In this document: piece after piece, positions 52,163-60,729 of the stretch | How positions within the stretch are numbered: the stretch's first letter is position 1 | How the letters are laid out: each line of letters opens with the position of its first letter | Source of the DNA: Rhizobium lentis | GTDB taxonomy: Bacteria; Pseudomonadota; Alphaproteobacteria; Rhizobiales; Rhizobiaceae | NCBI RefSeq assembly: GCF_017352135.1 | Contig: NZ_CP071456.1 | Coordinates: 62,001-126,000, forward strand | DNA length: 64,000 bases | Direction: 5' to 3' | Notes under the pieces: generated by a model | What the model was told of the DNA's origin: nothing | What the model saw: only the letters and a program-made list of their open reading frames with translations | Databases searched by the model: none | Translations under genes and position numbers: made by a program

Positions 52163-53491
52163 ATGAGCTATCACAACCCCTATACCCCGCCACGCAAGTC
52201 CGCGACTTTCGACGACTATACGCTCGCCGAAATCCGCCGCGCGGCCGCCACCGGCATCTATGACATCCGCGGCGCCGGCACCAAGCGCAAGGTTCCGCAT
52301 TTCGACGATCTGCTGTTCCTCGGCGCCTCGATCTCACGCTATCCGCTCGAAGGCTACCGCGAGAAGTGCGATACGACGGTGGTGCTCGGCTCCCGCTTCG
52401 CCAAGAAGCCGATCACGCTCAAGACGCCGATTACCATCGCCGGCATGAGTTTCGGTGCGCTTTCCGGCAACGCCAAGGAAGCGCTCGGCCGGGGTGCGAC
52501 GATCGCGGGCACGTCGACCACGACAGGCGATGGCGGCATGACGGATGAGGAACGCGGGCATTCGCAGACTCTGGTCTATCAATATCTGCCGTCGCGCTAT
52601 GGCATGAACCCGAAGGACCTGCGCCGCGCCGACGCGATCGAAGTCGTCGTCGGTCAGGGCGCCAAGCCCGGCGGCGGCGGCATGCTGCTCGGCCAGAAGA
52701 TTTCCGACCGCGTCGCCAATATGCGCAACCTGCCGAAGGGCATCGACCAGCGCTCGGCCTGCCGCCATCCCGACTGGACAGGCCCCGATGATCTGGAAAT
52801 CAAGATCATGGAGCTGCGCGAGATCACTGACTGGGAAAAGCCGATCTTCGTCAAAGTCGGCGGAGCGCGTCCATACTACGACACCGCTCTTGCCGTGAAG
52901 GCTGGCGCCGACGTAGTGGTGCTCGACGGCATGCAGGGCGGCACGGCGGCGACCCAGGACGTCTTCATCGAGAATGTCGGCATGCCGACGCTCGCCTGCA
53001 TTCGTCCGGCCGTCCAGGCGCTGCAGGATCTCGGCATGCACCGAAAGGTGCAGCTGATCATCTCGGGCGGTATCCGCTCGGGCGCCGACGTGGCGAAGGC
53101 GCTGGCGCTCGGCGCCGACGCGGTCGCGATCGGAACGGCGGCGCTCGTCGCCATCGGCGACAACGATCCGCGCTGGGAAGAGGAATATCAGAAGCTAGGC
53201 ACGACGGCCGGCGCCTATGACGATTGGCATGAAGGCAAGGATCCGGCGGGCATCACCACACAGGACCCGGAGCTGGCAAAACGCCTCGACCCGGTTGCGG
53301 CCGGCCGCCGCCTCGCCAACTACCTCAAGGTCATGACGCTCGAAGCTCAGACGATTGCACGCGCCTGCGGTAAGAACCACCTGCACAATCTCGAACCGGA
53401 AGACCTTGTCGCACTGACAATCGAGGCATCGGCCATGGCGCAGGTGCCGCTCGCCGGCACCAACTGGATCCCCGGCAAGGGAGGCTTCTGA
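52163..53491 (+). CDS. glxD: N-methylglutamate synthase FMN subunit (GlxD/MgsC)
   Basis: A 442-residue protein equal to the FMN/Fe-S synthase domain of glutamate synthase. Motifs are TIAGMSFGALSGNAKEALGR, GGGGMLLGQKISDRVANMR, VVLDGMQGGTAATQDVFIEN and LIISGGIRSGADVAKALALG with AVAIGTAALVAIG. It uses reducing power to complete the N-methylglutamate synthesis. Three separate genes for the three glutamate-synthase domains are typical of the glx/mgs system and not of the fused GltB. Confidence 0.92.
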   Translation: MSYHNPYTPPRKSATFDDYTLAEIRRAAATGIYDIRGAGTKRKVPHFDDLLFLGASISRYPLEGYREKCDTTVVLGSRFAKKPITLKTPITIAGMSFGALSGNAKEALGRGATIAGTSTTTGDGGMTDEERGHSQTLVYQYLPSRYGMNPKDLRRADAIEVVVGQGAKPGGGGMLLGQKISDRVANMRNLPKGIDQRSACRHPDWTGPDDLEIKIMELREITDWEKPIFVKVGGARPYYDTALAVKAGADVVVLDGMQGGTAATQDVFIENVGMPTLACIRPAVQALQDLGMHRKVQLIISGGIRSGADVAKALALGADAVAIGTAALVAIGDNDPRWEEEYQKLGTTAGAYDDWHEGKDPAGITTQDPELAKRLDPVAAGRRLANYLKVMTLEAQTIARACGKNHLHNLEPEDLVALTIEASAMAQVPLAGTNWIPGKGGF

Positions 53492-53498
53492 TTTCTAC

Positions 53499-53520
53499 CG
53501 GCCGGGCAATATCCCGGCCG
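53499..53520. terminator. Hairpin between glxD and gmaS
   Basis: CGGCCGGG and CCCGGCCG form an 8-bp stem around CAATAT in the 79-bp gap. There is no T-run afterwards, so it may be a partial terminator or an RNA-stability element that sets the ratio of glxBCD to gmaS. Confidence 0.5.
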
Positions 53521-53570
53521 TCTCATATCCATAACCAAAGTGTCTCGAAGAAATCCAAAGGGGAACGAGA

Positions 53571-54878
53571 ATGACACTGGACCTTGCTGCTTTTGCGAGA
53601 GACAAAGGCATCAAATATTTCATGATCAGCTATACCGACCTGTTCGGCGGCCAACGCGCCAAGCTGGTCCCCGCGGAATCCATCGCCGACATGCAGAAGG
53701 ATGGCGCCGGTTTTGCGGGCTTTGCAACCTGGCTCGATCTGACGCCGGCCCATCCGGACCTGTTTGCGGTTCCCGATGCTTCCTCCGTCATCCAATTGCC
53801 CTGGAAGAAAGACGTCGCATGGGTCGCCGCCGACTGCGTCATGGACGAACGGCCTGTCGAACAGGCGCCGCGTGTCGTGCTGAGAAGACTGGTGGCTGAA
53901 GCTGCGAAGGAAGGGCTGCGGGTGAAGACCGGCGTGGAGCCCGAGTTCTTTCTCATCTCTGCTGATGGTTCGGTGATTTCAGACCAGTTCGATACCGCCG
54001 AGAAGCCTTGCTACGACCAGCAGGCCGTGATGCGTCGGTACGATGTCATCGCCGAGATCTGCGACTATATGCTGGAACTCGGCTGGAAGCCCTATCAGAA
54101 CGACCACGAGGATGCGAACGGCCAGTTCGAGATGAACTGGGAATATGACGATGTCCTGCAGACCGCCGACAAGCATTCCTTCTTCAAGTTCATGGTCAAG
54201 TCGGTCGCCGAAAAGCACGGCCTTCGCGCCACCTTCATGCCGAAGCCCTTCAAGGGCCTGACCGGCAACGGGTGCCATGCGCACATCTCGGTCTGGGACG
54301 TCGATGGCAGGGTAAACGCCTTTGCGGACAAGGAAATGGCCTTTGGGCTCTCGGCCCAGGGGAAAACCTTCCTCGGCGGCATCATGAAGCATGCCTCCGC
54401 GCTGGCCGCGATCACCAATCCGACGGTCAATTCCTACAAGCGCATCAACGCGCCGCGCACGACCTCGGGCGCGACATGGTCGCCGAACACAGTGACATGG
54501 ACGGGCAACAACCGCACTCACATGGTGCGCGTGCCGGGACCGGGGCGCTTCGAGCTGCGCCTGCCGGACGGCGCGGTCAATCCATACCTCCTACAGGCGA
54601 TCATCATCGCGGCCGGCCTCGACGGCATCCGCAGCCAGGCCGACCCCGGCCAGCACTACGATATCGATATGTATGCCGAGGGCCACCTGGTGAAGGACGC
54701 GCCGCGCCTACCGCTCAACCTGCTCGATGCGCTGCGCGCCTTTGATGCCGACGAAGGCTTGAAGGCGGCAATCGGGGCTGAGTTTTCCTCTGCCTATCTC
54801 AAGCTCAAGCACCTGGAATGGAATGCCTACTGCTCGCATTTCACCCAGTGGGAACGCGACAGCACGCTCGACATCTGA
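53571..54878 (+). CDS. gmaS: Gamma-glutamylmethylamide synthetase / GlnT-type glutamine synthetase-like protein
   Basis: A 435-residue ligase of the glutamine synthetase superfamily; it should form gamma-glutamylmethylamide from glutamate, methylamine and ATP. GS motifs are VKTGVEPEFFLI, DANGQFEMNWEYDDVLQTAD, the ATP loop FMPKPFKGLTGNGCHAHISV, and NRTHMVRVPGPGRFELRLPD. It is short compared with GSI, as in GlnT/GmaS proteins. Rhizobia call this gene glnT; the upstream glxBCD and downstream dmm/tmm genes support the methylamine role. AAAGGGGAACGAGA precedes the ATG. Confidence 0.86.
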   Translation: MTLDLAAFARDKGIKYFMISYTDLFGGQRAKLVPAESIADMQKDGAGFAGFATWLDLTPAHPDLFAVPDASSVIQLPWKKDVAWVAADCVMDERPVEQAPRVVLRRLVAEAAKEGLRVKTGVEPEFFLISADGSVISDQFDTAEKPCYDQQAVMRRYDVIAEICDYMLELGWKPYQNDHEDANGQFEMNWEYDDVLQTADKHSFFKFMVKSVAEKHGLRATFMPKPFKGLTGNGCHAHISVWDVDGRVNAFADKEMAFGLSAQGKTFLGGIMKHASALAAITNPTVNSYKRINAPRTTSGATWSPNTVTWTGNNRTHMVRVPGPGRFELRLPDGAVNPYLLQAIIIAAGLDGIRSQADPGQHYDIDMYAEGHLVKDAPRLPLNLLDALRAFDADEGLKAAIGAEFSSAYLKLKHLEWNAYCSHFTQWERDSTLDI

Positions 54879-54966
54879 GCAGCCGGACCGACGTCTTCGC
54901 CATGCCGGGTTGGACAGCTCGGCATGACCGGACTCTTGTACCTGAAAGGGCGAAGGAAGAGACAGC

Positions 54967-55851
54967 ATGAAGAGCTTCATACTAACCGTATCCTGCAAGT
55001 CGACGCGCGGCATCGTTGCGGCGATTTCGAGCTATCTGGCGGAGAAGGGCTGCAACATCATCGACTCCAGCCAGTTCGACGATCTCGATACCGGCAGGTT
55101 CTTCATGCGCGTCAGCTTCATTTCCGAGGAGGGTCTGTCCGGCTCGGCGATCAGCGCTGATTTCGCTGCCGTCGCCGCGCCCTTCGAGATGGATTACGAA
55201 TTCCACGATAGTGAGAGCCGCATGAAGGTGCTGCTGATGGTGTCGCGCTTCGGCCATTGTCTCAACGACCTGCTCTACCGCTGGAAGATCGGCGCCCTGC
55301 CGATCGACATTGTCGGCGTCGTCTCCAACCATTTCGATTACCAGAAGGTGGTCGTCAATCATGACATCCCCTTCCATCACATCAAGGTGACCAAGGAGAA
55401 CAAGCCGCAGGCCGAAGCCCAGCTCGTCGATCTCGTCGAGCAGACCGGCACCGAGCTGATCGTGCTCGCCCGCTACATGCAGGTCCTCTCCGACCAGCTC
55501 TGCAAGCAGATGTCGGGCAGGATCATCAATATTCACCACTCCTTCCTGCCGAGCTTCAAGGGTGCCAACCCCTACAAGCAGGCCTACAGCCGAGGCGTCA
55601 AGCTGATCGGCGCGACCGCCCATTACGTGACCGCCGACCTCGACGAAGGCCCGATCATCGAGCAGGACACCGCGCGCATCACCCATGCGCAGTCACCCGA
55701 CGACTATGTCTCGATCGGCCGCGACGTCGAAAGCCAGGTGCTGGCGCGCGCCATCCACGCCCATATCCATCACCGCACCTTCATCAACGGCAACCGCACC
55801 GTCGTCTTCCCGGCCAGCCCCGGAAGCTACGCCTCCGAACGCATGGGCTGA
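54967..55851 (+). CDS. purU: Formyltetrahydrofolate deformylase
   Basis: Hydrolyses 10-formyl-THF to formate and THF. The 294-residue protein has an N-terminal ACT domain (VSCKSTRGIVAAISSYLAEK, NIIDSSQFDDLDTGRFFMRV) and a formyltransferase-fold domain with MVSRFGHCLNDLLYRWKIG, NIHHSFLPSFKGANPYKQAY and HYVTADLDEGPIIEQD. It starts 88 bp after gmaS and is followed three bases later by folD, so the pair is co-translated. In this operon it disposes of C1 units released from methylated amines, keeping THF free. Confidence 0.94.
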   Translation: MKSFILTVSCKSTRGIVAAISSYLAEKGCNIIDSSQFDDLDTGRFFMRVSFISEEGLSGSAISADFAAVAAPFEMDYEFHDSESRMKVLLMVSRFGHCLNDLLYRWKIGALPIDIVGVVSNHFDYQKVVVNHDIPFHHIKVTKENKPQAEAQLVDLVEQTGTELIVLARYMQVLSDQLCKQMSGRIINIHHSFLPSFKGANPYKQAYSRGVKLIGATAHYVTADLDEGPIIEQDTARITHAQSPDDYVSIGRDVESQVLARAIHAHIHHRTFINGNRTVVFPASPGSYASERMG

Positions 55852-55854
55852 GAG

Positions 55855-56754
55855 ATGGTCGAGGTCATCGACGGCAACCTTGTTGCTGCATCGGTCATTC
55901 AGACGGTGAAGAGCACGGCGGCGGCGCTGGAAAAGATGAGCGGCGTCACCATAGGCCTTGCGGTCATCATCGTCGGCGACGATCCGGCAAGCCACGCCTA
56001 TGTCGGTTCGAAGAGCCGCATGGCCAAGGAATGCGGCTTCAAGTCCGTTCAGCACACGCTGCCGGCCGAGACGAAGCAGGAGGAGCTGGCGGCCCTCGTT
56101 GCCACGCTGAATGCCGACCCGTCGATCCACGGCATCCTGGTGCAATTGCCCTTGCCGAAGCCGCTCGACAGCGAACCGATCATCCAGTCGATCCTGCCGG
56201 AAAAGGATGTCGACGGCCTGAGCGTCGTCAATGCCGGCAAGCTTGCCACCGGCGATCTGAAGACCGGGCTCGTCTCCTGCACGCCGGCCGGCGCCATGGT
56301 CTTCGTCCGCCGCACCCATGGCGAGGATCTGTCCGGCCTCAACGCCGTCGTCATCGGCCGCTCCAACCTGTTCGGCAAGCCGATGGCGCAATTGCTGCTC
56401 AACGCCAATGCGACGGTGACGATCGCCCATTCGAGGACGAAGAACCTCGCCGAGGTCTGCCGCAATGCCGATATTCTGGTCGCCGCCGTCGGGCGGCCGG
56501 AAATGGTCAAGGCCGATTGGGTCAAGCCGGGCGCGACCGTGATCGACGTCGGCATCAATCGCGTGCCGGCTCCTGAGAAGGGCGAGGGCAAGACCCGGCT
56601 CGTCGGCGACGTTGCCTTCGCTGAAGTCTCAGAAGTCGCCAGCACCATCACCCCGGTTCCCGGCGGCGTCGGCCCGATGACCATCGCCATGCTGATGGCC
56701 AACACCGTCATCGCCGCTCATCGGGCTGCCGGACAGGTGCCGCCGAAGTTTTGA
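55855..56754 (+). CDS. folD: Bifunctional methylene-THF dehydrogenase/cyclohydrolase
   Basis: Oxidises 5,10-methylene-THF and hydrolyses the product to 10-formyl-THF. The 299-residue protein has [20 protein letters not shown] (catalytic Lys in the YxxxK motif), [50 protein letters not shown] and [14 protein letters not shown]. It links the C1 units produced by the GcvT-like protein and the oxidase to PurU. Confidence 0.96.
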   Translation: MVEVIDGNLVAASVIQTVKSTAAALEKMSGVTIGLAVIIVGDDPASHAYVGSKSRMAKECGFKSVQHTLPAETKQEELAALVATLNADPSIHGILVQLPLPKPLDSEPIIQSILPEKDVDGLSVVNAGKLATGDLKTGLVSCTPAGAMVFVRRTHGEDLSGLNAVVIGRSNLFGKPMAQLLLNANATVTIAHSRTKNLAEVCRNADILVAAVGRPEMVKADWVKPGATVIDVGINRVPAPEKGEGKTRLVGDVAFAEVSEVASTITPVPGGVGPMTIAMLMANTVIAAHRAAGQVPPKF

Positions 56755-56775
56755 GTGGAATGCCGCCTGGCGGGC

Positions 56776-56803
56776 TTGCCATGGCGCGAAAGATTTATAT
56801 AGT
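56776..56803 (+). promoter_or_regulatory. Candidate promoter of the dimethylamine monooxygenase genes
   Basis: TTGCCA (56776-56781), a 16-bp spacer and TATAGT (56798-56803) lie in the 91-bp gap before the GcvT-like gene. GGAA-N7-TTCC follows at 56806-56820 and could be an operator. It suggests the dmm part can be transcribed apart from the upstream genes. Confidence 0.45.
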
Positions 56804-56845
56804 CAGGAAACAAATATTCCGTAGAGGAAATAAGAGGGAACGGAA

Positions 56846-57979
56846 ATGGCTCTATCATGGCGTTTCTCCGCCTTGGCGGATCGGCATCGCGCTCTGGGAT
56901 CGAAGCTCGAAGACTGGAGCGGTATGGGAACCGCCTGGACCTACGAGAAGGACATGTCGGAAGAACATGTCGCGGTCCGCACCAAGGCCGGCATCATGGA
57001 TGTCTCGGGACTGAAGAAGGTGCATCTGGTCGGCCCGCACGCCATCGCCGTCCTCGACTACATCACCACCCGCGACCTGACGAAGATCTATCCCGGCCGC
57101 TCGGTTTACGCGACCATGCTGAACGACCGCGGCCACTTCACCGACGATTGCATCGTCTATCGCACCGGCCCGAATTCCTGGATGCTGGTGCATGGCTCCG
57201 GCTCCGGCCACGAGGAAGTCGTCAAGCAGGCGGCGGGCCGCAATTGCGCGGTGCTCTTCGACGACGACCTGCATGACCTGTCGCTTCAGGGTCCGCTTGC
57301 GGTCGACTACCTCGCCAAATATGTGCCCGGCATCCGCGACCTCAAATATTTCCACCACATGCAGACGACGCTGTTCGGCGCACCCGTGATGATTTCGCGC
57401 ACCGGCTATACCGGCGAACGCGGCTACGAGATCTTCGTACGCGGCCAGGACGCCGTCATGGTCTGGGACAGGATCGTCTGGGAAGGCAAGGAGATGGGCA
57501 TCATCCCCTGCTGCTTCTCGGTCCTCGACATGCTGCGCGTTGAAAGCTACCTGCTGTTCTACCCCTACGACAATTCACAAATGTATCCCTTCGCCGACCA
57601 GCCGCCCGGCGACAGTCTCTGGGAACTCGGCCTTGACTTCACCGTCAGCCCCGGCAAGACGGGCTTCCGCGGCGCCGAGGAACACGCTCGTCTCAAGGGC
57701 AAGGAGCGCTTCAAGATCTTCGGCATGCTGATCGATGCCGACGGACCGGCTGACCTCGGCGACGAGGTCTTTGCCGACGGCAAAAAGGTCGGCGTCATCA
57801 CCTGCCCGAGCTATTCGTCGCTGACGAAGAAATCCATGGCGATCGCCCGCCTCGACGTTGACAAAGCGGTGCACGGGACGAACCTCGAAGTCCGCGGCAA
57901 GACCGTCAGGGCAGGCGCCACCGCCCACACGCTCCCCTTCGACGATCCGGAGAAGAAGAAGAGGACTGCCGTAGGTTAA
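56846..57979 (+). CDS. GcvT-like tetrahydrofolate-dependent protein of the dimethylamine monooxygenase operon
   Basis: A 377-residue aminomethyltransferase-family protein. Stretches typical of GcvT folds are MDVSGLKKVHLVGPHAIAVL, DDLHDLSLQGPLAVDYLAKY, ISRTGYTGERGYEIFVRGQD and GLDFTVSPGKTGFRGAEEHA. It is not the glycine-cleavage T protein by context: no gcvH or gcvP is near. I infer it captures formaldehyde on THF when dimethylamine is demethylated (DmmD-type). It lacks the DUF1989-type N-terminal part that would make it a trimethylamine-oxide demethylase. AGGGAACGGAA precedes the ATG. Confidence 0.72.
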   Translation: MALSWRFSALADRHRALGSKLEDWSGMGTAWTYEKDMSEEHVAVRTKAGIMDVSGLKKVHLVGPHAIAVLDYITTRDLTKIYPGRSVYATMLNDRGHFTDDCIVYRTGPNSWMLVHGSGSGHEEVVKQAAGRNCAVLFDDDLHDLSLQGPLAVDYLAKYVPGIRDLKYFHHMQTTLFGAPVMISRTGYTGERGYEIFVRGQDAVMVWDRIVWEGKEMGIIPCCFSVLDMLRVESYLLFYPYDNSQMYPFADQPPGDSLWELGLDFTVSPGKTGFRGAEEHARLKGKERFKIFGMLIDADGPADLGDEVFADGKKVGVITCPSYSSLTKKSMAIARLDVDKAVHGTNLEVRGKTVRAGATAHTLPFDDPEKKKRTAVG

Positions 57980-57990
57980 GGAGCACGCCA

Positions 57991-58596
57991 ATGCTCGTTG
58001 CAGGCATCAAGAGCCGACCAGTCTATTCAGGCCTGACCATCCAGCCGCGCGCCCGGCGGCACATTTTCGCGCTCGAAGGGGAGGGCGCCAAGGCTCTCCT
58101 CGATCAGCAGCCCGCGCTTGACGAGACCGTTCTTTCCCGCAGCGAGATTCTCTATGTCGCCCGCGGCTCCCATGGAACCGGCCTCGGCGAGGCGTTGCGC
58201 CGCCTCGGTGCCGACATGTTTTTCACGGCGCCGACCATCGCGACACTGCTCTTCCGGTTGAAAGGCTCGCTCGCCACCGCCCATATGGGCACCCGGCTTT
58301 ATCTCTCGGGCACGGAAGGCTTCATCGGCCAGGCGATGCTCGTGGCGCTCGACTACGGCATGGACCACGCCTCCATCATCACCGAGCATCGCGGCTCGCT
58401 GGCCAGGCGGGTGCAATGTGTCCATTGCAAGGGCATCACAGACGACGTTACCACCAGCCCCTTCGCCTGCAGTCATTGCGGACTCTCGCTTCTGGTGCGC
58501 GATCATTATTCCCGGCGGCTCGCCGCCTTCCAGGGCGTCAATATCGACGCGGAAGAGCCCGGCAGCGGGCCCGATCCGGAGGAGTTGTTTCTTTGA
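57991..58596 (+). CDS. Dimethylamine monooxygenase small subunit with CxxC zinc/iron motif
   Basis: A 201-residue protein with two CxxC pairs near its C-terminus (VQCVHCKGITDD and FACSHCGLSLLVRD), a rubredoxin-like or zinc-ribbon arrangement. The first half (RARRHIFALEGEGAKALLDQ, FTAPTIATLLFRLKGSLATA) has no catalytic motif I recognise. It lies 11 bp after the GcvT-like gene and overlaps the reductase gene. Proteins of this type accompany the haem-dependent N-demethylase in dmm operons; published letter names differ, so I give none. A role as electron carrier to the haem subunit is inferred. Confidence 0.68.
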   Translation: MLVAGIKSRPVYSGLTIQPRARRHIFALEGEGAKALLDQQPALDETVLSRSEILYVARGSHGTGLGEALRRLGADMFFTAPTIATLLFRLKGSLATAHMGTRLYLSGTEGFIGQAMLVALDYGMDHASIITEHRGSLARRVQCVHCKGITDDVTTSPFACSHCGLSLLVRDHYSRRLAAFQGVNIDAEEPGSGPDPEELFL

Positions 58597-59558
58597 GCGG
58601 TGGCACTGAAATTCCCGTCCGCGTGGCGCGGATCACGCCGATCGCCGAGCGCGTCAAGCGTTTCCGCTTCGAACGCCTCGATGGCAAGCCGATGCCCTAT
58701 TTTTCCGGCGGCGCCCATATCATCGTCTCGATGAACGACGGCGGCCATACGCGCCGCAATGCCTATTCGCTGATGTCGCCGCCGCATGATTGCGCGGCCT
58801 ATGAGATCAGCGTGCTGCATGTCGAGGATTCACGCGGCGGCTCCACCTTCATGCATGAGAAGGTCAGCGAAGGCGACGAGCTGAAGGTCAGCTATCCCGT
58901 CAACCTCTTCCAGCCCGACTGGCGCGGGCGCAAGCATCTTCTGATCGCCGGCGGCATCGGCATTACCCCCTTCATCGCGATGATGGAGCAGTTTACCCGC
59001 GAAGGTGCCAATTTCGAACTGCATTACGCCATCCGCACGCGCGACCGCGGCGCCTACTGGCGGGAACTCCTGGAGCGCTACGGTCCCCATCGCATCAAGA
59101 TCTATTGCGACGCCGAGGGGGGCTCCATCCCATTGACGCGCCTGCTCGACTGTCAGCCGCTCGGCACACATCTCTATGTCTGCGGCCCCTCCGGCATGAT
59201 CGATGGCGTGATGAAAGCGGGGCTCGACGCCGGCTGGCCGGAGCAGAACCTGCATTCGGAACGGTTCCTGTCGTCGCTGCCTGGCAAGCCTTTCACGATG
59301 GAGCTGATCCGTTCCGGCAAGACCGTGAAGGTCGGCCATCATGAAAGCATGCTGGAGGCAATCGAGGCGGCGGGCGTCGACGCGCCCTTCCTCTGTCGCG
59401 GCGGCGCCTGCGGTCAATGCGAGACCGGTGTCGTCACCTGCGACGGCAAACTGCTGCACAACGACGTCTATCTGACGAACGAAGAAAAGGCATCCGGCAG
59501 CAAGGTGATGATCTGTGTTTCCCGCTTCGAGGGCAACACGCTGCATCTTGATCTCTGA
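58593..59558 (+). CDS. Dimethylamine monooxygenase reductase (FMN/NAD with 2Fe-2S)
   Basis: A 321-residue reductase of the phthalate-dioxygenase-reductase type. Flavin binding: RRNAYSLMSPPHD. NAD(P) binding: LLIAGGIGITPFIAMMEQF and LYVCGPSGMIDGVM. The C-terminal ferredoxin domain has CRGGACGQCETGVVTC and a later MICVSRF with the fourth Cys. The start is TTG 58593, with GGAGGAG nine bases away and a 4-base overlap with the upstream gene. It supplies electrons to the oxygenase. Confidence 0.85.
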   Translation: MSGGTEIPVRVARITPIAERVKRFRFERLDGKPMPYFSGGAHIIVSMNDGGHTRRNAYSLMSPPHDCAAYEISVLHVEDSRGGSTFMHEKVSEGDELKVSYPVNLFQPDWRGRKHLLIAGGIGITPFIAMMEQFTREGANFELHYAIRTRDRGAYWRELLERYGPHRIKIYCDAEGGSIPLTRLLDCQPLGTHLYVCGPSGMIDGVMKAGLDAGWPEQNLHSERFLSSLPGKPFTMELIRSGKTVKVGHHESMLEAIEAAGVDAPFLCRGGACGQCETGVVTCDGKLLHNDVYLTNEEKASGSKVMICVSRFEGNTLHLDL

Positions 59559-59582
59559 CGGCATCGGAAAAGGAGACCGGAC

Positions 59583-60623
59583 ATGGCAATCGCCTTCAAG
59601 CAAGAAACATTCCGGGACGATTTCAGTTATCGGAACAGCCCCGGAAACATCCGCCGTTTCCCGTTTCCGTTCGACCGCGACGAATACATGTATTCGGTCA
59701 ACATGGAGCCGCATGTGCGCGGCCGGGCGGGCACCGTCTACGAAAACCTGATTGATGTTGACGAGCATTACGTCGCCGAGATGCACGATCGGGCGCTGGT
59801 GCTGAAGGAAGATCCGCTGCGCTATCAGGCGCTGCCGCATATGATGAGCGCGCAATGGGACACGCTCGAACTTTTGATGGAAGAGCAGGCGGCGGGTTAC
59901 CCCGATCACTTCACATTGATCCGCAACGGCGACCAGTGGCGCTGGATCAACCGGCCGCTCGGGATAGACGACAGCTTCACCTTCGGCGATGCTTCGACGC
60001 TGCCCTATGAGCCCTTCGAATATATCACCCGCCAGGCCCAGGGCGATTTCTGCATCGTCGATCAGCGCGACGGCAATCTGTGGATGGATGCCGGCATGGT
60101 GACGACGCAGGCCGACTGGTCGCTCGATTTCGATATCGGCATGAATTTCATGGAGTGGCATGGGCCGGTGCCGCTCGCCCATCAGATCGGCGTCTTCGAC
60201 CGAGCACTGAAATTCCTCCTGAACCTGCAGCAGGGCAAGCCGACACGACGTTTCAACTGGACGATGACAATTAATCCGCGGCTCGACACCAGCCCCGAAA
60301 ATTATCACAAATGGGGCCCCGACCGCACGACGGTGACGCCGGACAATGTCGGCGAGAAAGTGCATCTGCGGGTCGAGCTGCAAAGCCTCTGGCGTCTGCC
60401 GCGCTCCAACGCCATCCTCTTCGTCATCCGCTGCTACCTGATGAACATGGAAGAGCTCGTCACCGTGCCGAAATGGGCGCGGCGGTTCCCGCGGGTGCTG
60501 AAGACGCTGCCGCCGGAACTGATCGACTACAAGGGGCTCACCCGTTACCGCGAGACGACGATCGACTGGCTTTCCAAATATGACGACGGGGCTCCGACCA
60601 GCCCCGGTATTTATCCGGACTGA
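59583..60623 (+). CDS. Haem-dependent oxidative N-demethylase (dimethylamine monooxygenase catalytic subunit, DUF3445)
   Basis: A 346-residue member of the PAS-fold haem family that oxidises dimethylamine to methylamine and formaldehyde. Recognisable stretches are RFPFPFDRDEYMYSVNMEPH, DFDIGMNFMEWHGPVPLAH and HLRVELQSLWRLPRSNAILF, with FVIRCYLMNMEEL near the end, all typical of DUF3445. AAAAGGAGACC precedes the ATG. Together with the reductase, the CxxC protein and the GcvT-like protein it forms the Dmm set. The product methylamine feeds gmaS upstream. Confidence 0.88.
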   Translation: MAIAFKQETFRDDFSYRNSPGNIRRFPFPFDRDEYMYSVNMEPHVRGRAGTVYENLIDVDEHYVAEMHDRALVLKEDPLRYQALPHMMSAQWDTLELLMEEQAAGYPDHFTLIRNGDQWRWINRPLGIDDSFTFGDASTLPYEPFEYITRQAQGDFCIVDQRDGNLWMDAGMVTTQADWSLDFDIGMNFMEWHGPVPLAHQIGVFDRALKFLLNLQQGKPTRRFNWTMTINPRLDTSPENYHKWGPDRTTVTPDNVGEKVHLRVELQSLWRLPRSNAILFVIRCYLMNMEELVTVPKWARRFPRVLKTLPPELIDYKGLTRYRETTIDWLSKYDDGAPTSPGIYPD

Positions 60624-60729
60624 CAGAAATGCCGTAAGACTTTGAATTTCTGGATAATTTTATTTTCTTCGATTCAGTTCGAGGGGTTATCCAGGAGACG
60701 ATGCCATATCATCAAGAGGGGAATGCTTC

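Noticed and set aside
56846..57979. Glycine-cleavage T protein (gcvT) or trimethylamine-oxide demethylase
   Set aside because: No gcvH/gcvP nearby, and the protein lacks the N-terminal DUF1989-type half of Tdm; it fits the dimethylamine monooxygenase operon better.
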